NCBI GenBank assembly: GCA_021825365.1
Contig: JAKAHR010000005.1
Span: forward strand, 62,001-126,000
Source: Nitrospirota bacterium
GTDB lineage: Bacteria > Nitrospirota > Thermodesulfovibrionia > Thermodesulfovibrionales > UBA6898
DNA: 64,000 bases
Direction of reading: 5' to 3'
The position numbers and the translations under genes were made by a program. Below are positions 39,522 to 47,233 of this stretch, in pieces. The notes beneath the pieces were generated by a model. That model had not been told where the DNA came from and did no database searches. It was given only the letters and a program-made list of their open reading frames with translations. How positions within the stretch are numbered: position 1 is the stretch's first letter; each line of letters opens with the position of its first letter.

Positions 39522-40007
39522 CTATGCCGGAGCGGTAGCCTGCCGGGTCATCGTTACGATCGGCCGTGATGCCGTCTTTACCAGTTTCTGGAGTTCCTTG
39601 GCGGTGACGGCATCGTTATGAACGACACTGGGGCTCAGCAGGACGATGTCCACCGCCGTCTTCTTCCGGAGAAAATCCTTCACCGATGAGACGATGTCCT
39701 GCGTCGCCGTCTGGACGCTCGCCTGGATCCCGGACTTCCGGCATGCCGTGGTGAGCAGGTTGATCCTGCTGTCCGTATCTTTCCCTGTTATGGCCCCTGC
39801 ATAGAGGCTCCGCGCAGTTTCACTTTCTCCCGCCTCGGCGAAGGCGACAGCTGTCATCACATCTTCGAACCGCTCCATGAGATTCTTCCTGAAAACCAGG
39901 AGGATGGCGATCTCCCGGCGCATGATCTTCGCCAGATCGATGGCATACGAAAGGCCTTCCTCGCAGTGATCGTCGTGATAGGTCACAAACAAGAGATTTT
40001 TTTTCAT
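39522..40007 (-). CDS. Universal-stress-protein-like, divergent
   Basis: 161 residues with the Usp fold: an initial beta strand (KKNLLFVTYHDDHCEEG), SYAIDLAKIMRREIAILLVF for helix 1 and strand 2, and VDIVLLSPSV near the end. The glycine ATP loop GxxG-x9-G(S/T) is missing, so it probably does not bind ATP the usual way. Last gene of the GntR-TauE-Usp run; 129 bases after the previous gene. Start 40007 is chosen over an upstream in-frame ATG that lacks a ribosome site. Confidence 0.75.
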   Translation of the reverse strand: MKKNLLFVTYHDDHCEEGLSYAIDLAKIMRREIAILLVFRKNLMERFEDVMTAVAFAEAGESETARSLYAGAITGKDTDSRINLLTTACRKSGIQASVQTATQDIVSSVKDFLRKKTAVDIVLLSPSVVHNDAVTAKELQKLVKTASRPIVTMTRQATAPA

Positions 40008-40136
40008 GTGCACCCCAAGATCTCCTTGTCGCACGCATATTCCGGCTACGGTCTGTACACGCCGGAAAAGGCAAGCATGACCCGCTTGCCTATTCCGGAG
40101 TTTCCAGGACTATCCTTTCTTCTCGGCCTCAGTTCG

Positions 40137-40592
40137 TCATGTCGCCAGAACGGAAACAACAGGACAGCGGAGTTCATGATCGAGCATGTTGTGCGCAAAC
40201 TGCCTGATCGTTTCGATAAACGCCGCGTGATGGACCTCCTTTGTAGGCGTGGGCACGACAACGAGCCGGACATTTCTGTCCCTCACCACCTGCTTGATGG
40301 CTTCCTCAATGTCGCCCCGTTCTACCCGGGTATCGGCGGTTATGCCGTTATCCAGACAGAACTGTACCGCCCTCTCGAGAAAACCTGTTATGTCCTCTTC
40401 GAATTTTTTGGAAACCGCCCCGTAGGGACCGAACTCATACAGGGCGACCGCCGTGGTATGGGATTCAAACTCGGGGATTACGCTCAGCAACAGGAGCTTA
40501 GCGCCCATCTCCCTTGCCCTCTCACTGCCATACCTGATGGTCTTCCTGTACGGCAGTCCCGGATGGATCAAGATCACTATCTTCTTCTCCAT
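40137..40592 (-). CDS. Universal-stress-protein-like
   Basis: 151 residues. It begins MEKKIVILIHPGLPYRKTI, then ERAREMGAKLLLLSVIPEF, and ends with a conserved VRLVVVPTPTKE strand and RCPVVSVLAT. The order matches Usp proteins, again without a full ATP glycine loop. GGGAG precedes the ATG. It lies 49 bases after the TauE/SafE gene, suggesting a transporter-linked stress or signalling function. Confidence 0.78.
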   Translation of the reverse strand: MEKKIVILIHPGLPYRKTIRYGSERAREMGAKLLLLSVIPEFESHTTAVALYEFGPYGAVSKKFEEDITGFLERAVQFCLDNGITADTRVERGDIEEAIKQVVRDRNVRLVVVPTPTKEVHHAAFIETIRQFAHNMLDHELRCPVVSVLAT

Positions 40593-40641
40593 GGTATTCT
40601 CCCTTCATCATTCCACGACTTGCGTGAAATCATGGTTACGG

Positions 40642-41877
40642 CTATTCTTCTGCAGCGGCCCTCGCCTGGACGGCCAGCCGCTTCTCCGTCCTGATACCCT
40701 GCATCATCTTCGAGATGATCAGAAGGCTGAGGCCGACAGCAGCGCCCAGCATGAGATAACCTGAATAATCGTTCCATGCCTTCTCCATCGCCCTGGCCTG
40801 CTGAATCACATCTGATTGCTGTGCAATCCACGCCTTTACGGCATCCTTATTCATCAATATCCAGTCCCTGACCTGGACCTTCGTGTTTCCCAGAGCAGCT
40901 CCTTCCGACTTCGCCCACTCAATAAAATGCGGGTTGTCTTTTACCCATGCATTGAGGCTCGACGAATAGACGGATTTGTAGCTGCCGGCAATATGCTTGA
41001 AGACAACGGATACGCCGGCCAGCGCCATGGTGGTCGCGAAATAAAGCCGTATCTTGAGGCCCTTTACATATTGGGTGGCGAGTGTTCCGAACTGTGCCCC
41101 GATTGCCGCTCCGATGAGCATCACCGCTGCTGCAACCAGCTCGACCCTTCCCTTCATTGCGTAGCTGAATGCGCCATACGCGCCGGTAATGACGATCTCA
41201 AAGAGGTCGGTGCCGACAGCCACCCTTGTGGGACAACCGATAAGATAGATAAGAGACGGCATTCTGATGAAACCGCCGCCCACGCCGAGGAAACCCGCCA
41301 GAAAACCGGTGAATGCGGAGATGAGGAGGACGATCCATGCGGATATGTGAAATCCGGAAACCTTAAGGTGGATCATCGGCGGTATCTTGATCTTGTGCAT
41401 CTTCAGGGCCAGGGCAGATGTGCCGGCATCAGCCACCGGCTTCGCCTTTTCAGTGGACTGGCCCTTGGTGAGCTTGAAATATTCATACAGCATGTAGGTG
41501 CTGAGACCAAACAGCAGGACCATATACGTTATCCTTACGACAAAATCGACGCGCCCCACCTTTTCGAGCCACATGATCATGGTGGCGCCGCCCTCGATCC
41601 CGATCGCAGTCCCGACTATCATGAGCAGTCCCAATCGCATATCAACATTGCCGTACTTCCGGTGCTTCGCCGTAGCAACGATGGACTTGCCGGCAATGTG
41701 CGCCATGTCCGTTCCGATGGCATATGCCATGGGGAATCCGAAAACATTCAGTGCCGGTGTGACCATGAAGGCTCCGCCGACTCCGAAGAAGCCGCCGATG
41801 ACGCCGACGGTGAAGCCCAGCAGTACGAGCTTCCACGCCATGATCTCCACACCGGATATTGGTAAAAATATCTCCAT
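40642..41877 (-). CDS. TauE/SafE-family membrane transporter
   Basis: 411 residues of the sulfite exporter / anion permease family. Two related halves each open with the glycine motif (GVIGGFFGVGGAFMVTPAL and LAGFLGVGGGFIRMPSL). It is longer than typical members (about 250-300) because a soluble segment of about 85 residues (about 300-385, SYKSVYSS...EKAWNDY) is inserted before the last helix. The likely substrate class is sulfite, sulfonates, sulfoacetate or another small anion; not fixed by sequence. GGGGGT, located inside the upstream small ORF, precedes the ATG. Confidence 0.85.
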   Translation of the reverse strand: MEIFLPISGVEIMAWKLVLLGFTVGVIGGFFGVGGAFMVTPALNVFGFPMAYAIGTDMAHIAGKSIVATAKHRKYGNVDMRLGLLMIVGTAIGIEGGATMIMWLEKVGRVDFVVRITYMVLLFGLSTYMLYEYFKLTKGQSTEKAKPVADAGTSALALKMHKIKIPPMIHLKVSGFHISAWIVLLISAFTGFLAGFLGVGGGFIRMPSLIYLIGCPTRVAVGTDLFEIVITGAYGAFSYAMKGRVELVAAAVMLIGAAIGAQFGTLATQYVKGLKIRLYFATTMALAGVSVVFKHIAGSYKSVYSSSLNAWVKDNPHFIEWAKSEGAALGNTKVQVRDWILMNKDAVKAWIAQQSDVIQQARAMEKAWNDYSGYLMLGAAVGLSLLIISKMMQGIRTEKRLAVQARAAAEE

Positions 41878-41879
41878 TT

Positions 41880-42017
41880 CTATTTACCCCCTATTCCTAA
41901 TGATTTTCTGATGAGTATCCCCGATATCCAGCCGACGCCCATCACCAGCGCCGCCATCGCAGCGAGTATTCCAATGGTCACCAGCACCGGGATAACCTTT
42001 GCAGCAATAGCAAGCAT
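41880..42017 (-). CDS. Small membrane protein, 45 residues
   Basis: A short ORF below common size cut-offs. It starts MLAIAAKVIPVLVTIGILAA, has one hydrophobic helix with a Gly/Ala-rich face (MAALVMGVGWISGILI) and ends with a basic tail (RKSLGIGGK). Perfect AGGAGG 2-3 bases closer than usual precedes the ATG. It stops 2 bases before the TauE/SafE start and carries that gene's ribosome site, so it is translated with it. Possibly a small subunit or regulator of the transporter; no family recognised. Confidence 0.65.
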   Translation of the reverse strand: MLAIAAKVIPVLVTIGILAAMAALVMGVGWISGILIRKSLGIGGK

Positions 42018-42037
42018 AAAACCTCCTGTGCCCATTT

Positions 42038-42208
42038 CTAGTGATGAATTTCAATTCTTTCGCCCTTGATGCCGATAATCTTAAAGAGTACTTCTATCGT
42101 TGCGGCGATCACTACGCCGAGTCCCGACATCGTCACTACGGTCAGCATGCCAAAACCGACATGGTTAGTCTTGTTGAGAGCAACAATCCAGTTCCCGATA
42201 CTCTCCAT
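42038..42208 (-). CDS. Small membrane protein, 56 residues
   Basis: Starts MESIGNWIVALNKTNHVGFG, followed by a helix LTVVTMSGLGVVIAATIEVL and a short charged end (GIKGERIEIHH). GGAGGTGAAGG directly precedes the ATG at 42208, clearly deciding the start against a longer in-frame reading from 42379 inside the GntR gene. It sits 16 bases after the GntR stop and 20 bases before the next small ORF. Function unknown; the fixed order GntR, two small membrane proteins, transporter suggests one complex. Confidence 0.75.
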   Translation of the reverse strand: MESIGNWIVALNKTNHVGFGMLTVVTMSGLGVVIAATIEVLFKIIGIKGERIEIHH

Positions 42209-42224
42209 ATCCTTCACCTCCTTC

Positions 42225-42998
42225 CTATATCCTGATGCGCTCGAGCACTGACGTAAGTGCCTCGGTTTCCGTCCTGTAGAATGATTCGGAATAGATGGCC
42301 GGTCTGTCGCCGGCTGAGTAGCAGATATGTCTGATTCTGAGCGCTGCGGTTTCCTGCTCCACCTCCAGGAGACCGGCATCCTGCGCGCTTAGGGGGGCGA
42401 CATCAATCATCTCCTTGACCCGCTGGATTCTCACCCCGTATCTGTTTTCCAGAAATGCATACGGGTAGACCTCGTGAGTGTCCTCCGCATTGAAGGAACC
42501 GGGCAACAGATCCGCGGGAATAAATGTCTTTTGAGCAGACAGGGGTTTCCCTTCGATGAAGAGAAGGCGCAGGAGGTAGAAGCAGTAATCCCCCTCGCAG
42601 AGATTGAGATACGTCTTTACCCCCTGGTCAGGGTACAGCGTCCTGTTTTCGAGCACGCGCGCGAGATGGGACGAATTCTGACAGAGACAGTCTTCACCGA
42701 GATTCGTCAGCATCACGATGCTGTGGCCGGTCTTCTTTCTCCGGACAAACGTACCCTTGCCCTGCAGTTTCTTCAGATAACCCAGGGAGACAAGCTCTCC
42801 TATCGCCAGCCGTACCGTCGCTCTGCTCACCCCGTACTGGCTGCACAACTGTTCCTCAGTCGGGATCTGCAAGCCGACCTTCCATTCACCCTTCTCTATG
42901 TGAGCCTTGATGATCTCGACGATCTGTAAATACAGTTTCTGCGGCCGTGCCCTGTCTATTGCCTGGGTGTCTGTACCTGATGAGTTAACGTCGTACAT
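42225..42998 (-). CDS. GntR-family transcriptional regulator with UTRA domain
   Basis: 257 residues: winged helix (about 22-88; LQIPTEEQLCSQYGVSRATV, then LGYLKKLQGKGTFV) and a C-terminal UTRA ligand-binding domain (about 100-250, ending SFYRTETEALTSVLERIRI). HutC-type members sense a small metabolite and repress their own operon. It is the first gene of the run leading into the TauE/SafE transporter, so its ligand may be the transported compound. No Shine-Dalgarno precedes the ATG at 42998. Confidence 0.9.
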   Translation of the reverse strand: MYDVNSSGTDTQAIDRARPQKLYLQIVEIIKAHIEKGEWKVGLQIPTEEQLCSQYGVSRATVRLAIGELVSLGYLKKLQGKGTFVRRKKTGHSIVMLTNLGEDCLCQNSSHLARVLENRTLYPDQGVKTYLNLCEGDYCFYLLRLLFIEGKPLSAQKTFIPADLLPGSFNAEDTHEVYPYAFLENRYGVRIQRVKEMIDVAPLSAQDAGLLEVEQETAALRIRHICYSAGDRPAIYSESFYRTETEALTSVLERIRI

Positions 42999-43010
42999 AC
43001 ATCAGTACAA
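42989..43010. promoter_or_regulatory. Possible GntR operator overlapping the gntR start
   Basis: The stretch CGTACATACATCAGTAC contains two GTAC half-sites 9 bases apart around the gntR start codon, where an autorepressor would bind. The dyad is imperfect; this is weak evidence. Confidence 0.25.
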
Positions 43011-43026
43011 AACAATATCCGTGCCT
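43011..43026 (-). promoter_or_regulatory. Sigma-54-like -24/-12 promoter of the GntR-TauE operon
   Basis: On the minus strand AGGCACG - GATA - TTGTT matches the -24/-12 consensus TGGCACG-N4-TTGCW with correct spacing. The -24 GG is intact; the -12 GC is GT. The predicted start is about 43000, right at the gntR ATG. An NtrC-type activator is encoded in the next operon. Confidence 0.4.
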
Positions 43027-43044
43027 AGCCGTTTTCCCCTTTTA

Positions 43045-43057
43045 ATTCAAATGGTTA
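43045..43057 (+). promoter_or_regulatory. Possible IHF site
   Basis: ATTCAAATGGTTA fits the IHF consensus WATCAANNNNTTR with one mismatch. It lies between the sigma-54-like promoter and the upstream dyad, where DNA bending would be needed. Confidence 0.25.
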
Positions 43058-43195
43058 TCTCGATTGCTTGGTTGACGGGGTGCAGGCCTGCTACTGCAGG
43101 GCGATGATGGTTCAGGATGAGGACGGAATGTGGAAAAGCTTTGAGATTAATGCATTAGGAAAAGTTCAGGAGATATTCCGTGCGCGGCTGCGAAT

Positions 43196-43211
43196 TCCTT
43201 GCATGCAAGGA
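43196..43211. promoter_or_regulatory. 16-bp perfect palindrome, candidate activator site
   Basis: TCCTTGCATGCAAGGA is a perfect dyad centred about 180 bases upstream of the sigma-54-like promoter, a normal enhancer distance. It also lies 1 base after the Usp stop codon, so a 3' hairpin role is the alternative; no T-run follows. Confidence 0.4.
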
Positions 43212-43212
43212 T

Positions 43213-44088
43213 TCACTGCAGGAAGATGGTATTTCTGTCGTGAGAGTCGAGCAGTCTGTTTGCGATCCCCCCCAGTCTCTTTTGCTGCTGCCCTCCTCTC
43301 AAACCGATGATCAGCAGGTCGTAATGTGCGGCCTCAGAGAGAATCTCGTCGGATGGACGGCCCTTCCTGACAATCGCCGGGGCCTCAATGTCCATGGATT
43401 TCAAAATATCCCTTGTTGCGGCAAGGGTACGTTGCACTATCTCTTCCAGGTCCTTTTCTGAAGACTCGATATGACGCCCGATATTGGGAACTTCGGCTAT
43501 CCGCGTATACTCATTGATCGCCGCCTCGGCATCAGGCATCACGGACAGCAGTCCGATTCGTGCCCCGGTGGACTGTGCCAGCGCCCCCCCGTATGCAACC
43601 GCCTTCCTGGATATGTCCGAATCATCGACAGCGATAAGAATGCTCTTGATTTCTATCTCCCTGCTTACCACAAAGACAGGGATCCTCGACTGAGCCACGA
43701 CACTCTTCGTTATGCTTTCGACAAATTCCTGCGTCCCCCTGCCCTTGCTGCTGTGTCCCATGACAATCAACTTGATGATGCCGTGCGACTTTACATACTT
43801 CATGATTTCCTGGGCCGGAATCCCGTCGGAAATGATCCCTTCCACCGGGACCTCACAGGCCCTTCCGATTTCATACGCCCTGTGTATGACCTTGTGGCCG
43901 AATGTCTCAAGCTCCCTCGCGATGCGCTCCTTGATGGACGTCCAGGAGGTCTCTTCGGGAGAATACTCGACCCCTTTGTTGACGTAAAAGGCGGTGATAT
44001 AGGAACGCGTCTTCTGCGCCATGAGGCAGGCGCTCCTCATCGCATGAAAGGCAGCGTCGGAGCCGTCAAGGGCAACAAGTATCTTCAC
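43213..44088 (-). CDS. Tandem universal stress protein (two Usp domains)
   Basis: 291 residues with two Usp domains. The first (1-145) has VALDGSDAA and LIVMGHSSKGRG followed by TKSVVAQSRIPVFVV, a complete ATP loop. The second (about 150-290) starts IKSILIAVDDSDISRKAV and has LIIGLRGGQQQKRLGGIANRLL. It starts with GTG that overlaps the response-regulator stop by 4 bases (GTGA), so it is part of the kinase-regulator operon and may be its output or feedback sensor. Confidence 0.9.
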   Translation of the reverse strand: MKILVALDGSDAAFHAMRSACLMAQKTRSYITAFYVNKGVEYSPEETSWTSIKERIARELETFGHKVIHRAYEIGRACEVPVEGIISDGIPAQEIMKYVKSHGIIKLIVMGHSSKGRGTQEFVESITKSVVAQSRIPVFVVSREIEIKSILIAVDDSDISRKAVAYGGALAQSTGARIGLLSVMPDAEAAINEYTRIAEVPNIGRHIESSEKDLEEIVQRTLAATRDILKSMDIEAPAIVRKGRPSDEILSEAAHYDLLIIGLRGGQQQKRLGGIANRLLDSHDRNTIFLQ

Positions 44089-45464
44089 GTTTCATCATCC
44101 TTCAATGAATCGGTATGTATGCCCAGCTCCTTGATCTTCTGCTGCAGGCTCTGCCGGTGGATGTCGAGGAGCCGCGCGGTCCTGGAGATATTCCCGTCGC
44201 ATTCCCGGAGGGCCGACATCACGAGGCTGCGTTCAAATTCGACTCTCGCCGCCTTCAATGGCTTTATCGGACCAGCGGGCCGTCTGCCCTTGCCCCCTCG
44301 CAGTGCCAGCGGCAGGTCTTCCGGAGTTATCTCGCTGCCATGCGCAAAGGCGACCGCATATTCGATGGCATTCTCAAGCTCCCTGACGTTACCCGGATAG
44401 TCGTGACTCATGAGCACCTCAACCGCCAGTGGAGTAATACCCCGTATCTTTGCGTCGGTGCGCTTCTTGGCATACTTTTCGACGAAATGGAGAATGAGGG
44501 CGGGGATATCCTCCTTCCTCTGACGAAGGGGAGGAATGTGGATGGAGATGACATTCAACCGGTAGAAAAAGTCTTCCCTGAACAGACCGTCAGCGATCGC
44601 CCGTTCCAGGTTGCGGTTCGTCGCCGCGATGAGCCGCACGTTGACCCGCGTGGCAAGGGGGTTGCCAACTTTGTTGAACTCGCCCTCCTGAATCACCCTG
44701 AGGAGTTTTACCTGGAAGGCCGGAGATGTTTCCCCGATCTCATCGAGAAACAGAGTACCCCCTGATGCCAGCTCGAGAAACCCGCTCTTTTCGGTAACAG
44801 CCCCCGTAAATGCGCCCTTGCTGTATCCAAACAGCTCCGCCTCGATGAGCTCCCGGGAGATGGCACCACAGTTGACAGGCACGAAGCGGCTGTTCTTCCT
44901 CAATGAATTATAGTGGATCGCCCGCGCAACGAGTTCCTTGCCCGTCCCCGACTCGCCCGTGATGAGCACGTTGCTGTCGCTTCCCGCGGTCTGCCGGATC
45001 ACCTTGAATATCTCCTGCATCTTGGAGCTTCTGCCGATGATGTTTTCAAATCCAAAACACTGGGAAAGCTCCTGTCTCAGGTGGTTTATCTCCTCCGTGA
45101 GAGCGACCTTTTCGAGTGCCCTCTTGGTGATGATCCTCACCGTGTCGGGAGTCAGGGGCTTGGTAAGATAGTCGTAGGCCCCTTTTTTGATCGCCTGGAC
45201 CGCGGTCTCAATGGTCGCAAACCCCGTAATGATGATGACCTGCGTCCTGGGGGAGCGGCTCTTAGCGTATCCCAGGATATCGAGACCGCTCATGTCCAGG
45301 AGGCGGAGATCGGTAAAGATGATATCATAGGCATTTTCGGCTATGAGAGCCAGCGCGCTGTCTCCCCTGTTTACGGTTGTCACCCCGTACCCCTCTTTGA
45401 CAAGAAGCATCTCCATTGATTTGCAGATGCCTATTTCATCGTCAATGACAAGCGTCTTGATCAT
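44085..45464 (-). CDS. NtrC-family sigma-54 response regulator
   Basis: 459 residues: receiver domain with phospho-Asp52 (IIFTDLRLLD), AAA+ domain with Walker A GESGTGKE, sigma-54 contact GAFTGA and R-finger region, and a C-terminal Fis-type helix-turn-helix (GNISRTARLLDIHRQSLQQKI). It activates RNA polymerase carrying sigma-54 from distant sites. It overlaps the kinase gene by 4 bases. The neighbouring GntR-TauE operon, with a sigma-54-like promoter and a dyad 180 bases upstream of it, is a likely target. Confidence 0.94.
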   Translation of the reverse strand: MIKTLVIDDEIGICKSMEMLLVKEGYGVTTVNRGDSALALIAENAYDIIFTDLRLLDMSGLDILGYAKSRSPRTQVIIITGFATIETAVQAIKKGAYDYLTKPLTPDTVRIITKRALEKVALTEEINHLRQELSQCFGFENIIGRSSKMQEIFKVIRQTAGSDSNVLITGESGTGKELVARAIHYNSLRKNSRFVPVNCGAISRELIEAELFGYSKGAFTGAVTEKSGFLELASGGTLFLDEIGETSPAFQVKLLRVIQEGEFNKVGNPLATRVNVRLIAATNRNLERAIADGLFREDFFYRLNVISIHIPPLRQRKEDIPALILHFVEKYAKKRTDAKIRGITPLAVEVLMSHDYPGNVRELENAIEYAVAFAHGSEITPEDLPLALRGGKGRRPAGPIKPLKAARVEFERSLVMSALRECDGNISRTARLLDIHRQSLQQKIKELGIHTDSLKDDET

Positions 45465-47173
45465 GCCTGCTCCTGCATAACCGGTAACTGAATGGTGATT
45501 GCCGTCCCTTTACCCGGCCTGCTTTCGGCCCGGATGCTCCCGCTATGTCTTTCAATGATCTTTCTGGTTATGGCAAGACCGAGGCCATGACCTCCGGCTT
45601 CCTTTCTCGTCGAAAAAAAGGGATCGAATATAAGCGGCAGATATTCCTCGGCGATGCCCGGTCCGCTGTCCTTTACGACAATCGTCATCATATCGTCGTT
45701 CGCACGCCCGGCGATATCGATCGTGCCGCCGGAGGGGGTAACCTGATAGGCGTTGGTCAGGATGTTGACCAATGCCTGATATATCAGTACCGAGTCCAGA
45801 ACCGCCGACTCGGGCAGACCGTCAAGAGATGCGCTGATACGTACGCGGCTGTCGCGGTGCTGCTCGCATACGATGTCAACCGCCTCGCGGACGAGTTCCG
45901 AGGGATTGACCTTCCTGAATTTCAGCGGCTCCTTCCGGGCAAAGTCCACCAACTCCCTGAGAACCGCCTGACATCGGTCGACCTCCTTGATCATCAGCGT
46001 GAGCGCCTCCTTCTTGGTATCGTCGTCCCGCATGTCCTCATAGAACATGCGGAGGAATACCGTCAGGGAGGACAATGGATTATTGATCTCGTGCGCTATC
46101 TCCGCTGCCAAGAGTCTCATGGCCGACAGCTTCCGCGCCTCGACGAGCTCGTCCTGACGCTCGATAAGCTCCCGGTTGGTGATCTCGATCTTCGCGAGAG
46201 TGATATCAAGCTCCGCCTTCGACTCACCAAGCCGATCGATTGTCTGATTATACGCCTGCGCAAAGGACAGAATTTCCCGCGGCGCGTTACCGGAATGAAC
46301 ATCTATACCGTACGCAAAATCCCCTTCCTTCAGCCGCGCAAACGACTTCTCCATCGTCTTCAGCGTCCTCGCGACATTCGTCGAAAACAGACAGGCAACC
46401 GTAATTGTCGAGACAATAAGAAACACGAGCGAAACGATAAGCAATCGTCTTGACGACGCGATCGTCTTGTCAATGGCATTCCTCTTATTCTGAGAAAACT
46501 CAAGGGTGATTTTTTCAATCGCCCTGCCCGACTGGCGCATCGCCTCGATCAGGCCGTCCTTGGCCGCCTCGCTGCGCGTGAGAGAATCGAAGACCCGGGT
46601 ATAGTCCAGCACGGCAGGTCGCATCCCGGGCTCACTCCGCACGAGTTCCTCGGCAATCCGATGCACCTTCTCCACGGCAGATCGTTCGCCGTAAATGATA
46701 TAGTTCTTCTCGAACCGGCGAAGATCGAGCGCCCTGTCCTTCCGCGCAGCGCTATTTTCAATCGTTCTGCCCAGGGGACGTATCTGCTCCAGAAGTTCCT
46801 GCTCGGTCTTGATCGCCCGGATGAGCCGTCGCCCGGAATCCTTGTATGTCTCGATATTAGCCAATAATGGTTTATAGCTCTGCTTGTTGATTTCCTCGAC
46901 GATCTGTCTCTCCGCTTCCCCGACCCGGGTATCGAGTTGTCTGAGATGCTCGTAAAACTTCGTGATATTCTGCTCTTCCTTAAATAGCACAATATTCTTC
47001 TCATATCTTCTGAGTTCCAGGAGCGTGAGATTGATATCATCGGCCCGTTCCATGAAATCAATCCTGTTCGAAATGGTGCCGAGGGTAAATACCGCGTAGA
47101 GAACGATTGCTGCCGAGATAAGGATAGGCAGAAGCAGGCTGAGATTAACTTGTTGCCAGAGCTTCAGCGGCAT
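45461..47173 (-). CDS. Sensor histidine kinase (periplasmic helical sensor, HAMP, HisKA, HATPase)
   Basis: 570 residues: helix about 9-30, a largely helical periplasmic domain about 31-242 rich in Arg, Glu and Leu (four-helix-bundle type), helix about 243-265, HAMP, coiled coil, H-box AAEIAHEINNPLSSL with phospho-His361, then ATPase boxes NILTNAYQ, DSGPGIAEEYL and GGHGLGLAI. Partner of the overlapping NtrC-type regulator. The start codon has no Shine-Dalgarno but a promoter -10 six bases upstream, so it is probably leaderless. Confidence 0.94.
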   Translation of the reverse strand: MPLKLWQQVNLSLLLPILISAAIVLYAVFTLGTISNRIDFMERADDINLTLLELRRYEKNIVLFKEEQNITKFYEHLRQLDTRVGEAERQIVEEINKQSYKPLLANIETYKDSGRRLIRAIKTEQELLEQIRPLGRTIENSAARKDRALDLRRFEKNYIIYGERSAVEKVHRIAEELVRSEPGMRPAVLDYTRVFDSLTRSEAAKDGLIEAMRQSGRAIEKITLEFSQNKRNAIDKTIASSRRLLIVSLVFLIVSTITVACLFSTNVARTLKTMEKSFARLKEGDFAYGIDVHSGNAPREILSFAQAYNQTIDRLGESKAELDITLAKIEITNRELIERQDELVEARKLSAMRLLAAEIAHEINNPLSSLTVFLRMFYEDMRDDDTKKEALTLMIKEVDRCQAVLRELVDFARKEPLKFRKVNPSELVREAVDIVCEQHRDSRVRISASLDGLPESAVLDSVLIYQALVNILTNAYQVTPSGGTIDIAGRANDDMMTIVVKDSGPGIAEEYLPLIFDPFFSTRKEAGGHGLGLAITRKIIERHSGSIRAESRPGKGTAITIQLPVMQEQA

Positions 47174-47179
47174 GGCTTG

Positions 47180-47208
47180 ATATTAATGTAAACCGCGTCA
47201 ATTTGCAA
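47180..47208 (-). promoter_or_regulatory. Promoter of the kinase-regulator-Usp operon
   Basis: Minus-strand TTGCAA (47208-47203), a 17-base spacer and TAATAT (47185-47180), 6 bases before the kinase ATG at 47173. The transcript would start at or next to the ATG. Confidence 0.6.
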
Positions 47209-47230
47209 CTGCCGCCGCAGGCAGCGGCAG
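47209..47230. other. Inverted repeat between panB and the kinase gene
   Basis: CTGCCGC (47209-47215) and GCGGCAG (47224-47230) with an 8-base loop. It could end the panB transcript, but no T-run follows on the minus strand, so termination would be weak. Confidence 0.35.
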
Positions 47231-47233
47231 CTA

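Noticed and set aside
42999-43212. Searched the larger gaps for tRNA or other RNA genes
   Set aside because: No cloverleaf with a GGTTCRA T-loop and acceptor pairing could be formed; the GGTTCAGG at about 43109 lacks flanking stems.
43068-43310. Plus-strand ORF of 80 codons between the GntR and Usp genes
   Set aside because: No ribosome site, odd composition, and overlaps the 3' end of the Usp gene on the other strand and the candidate regulatory DNA.
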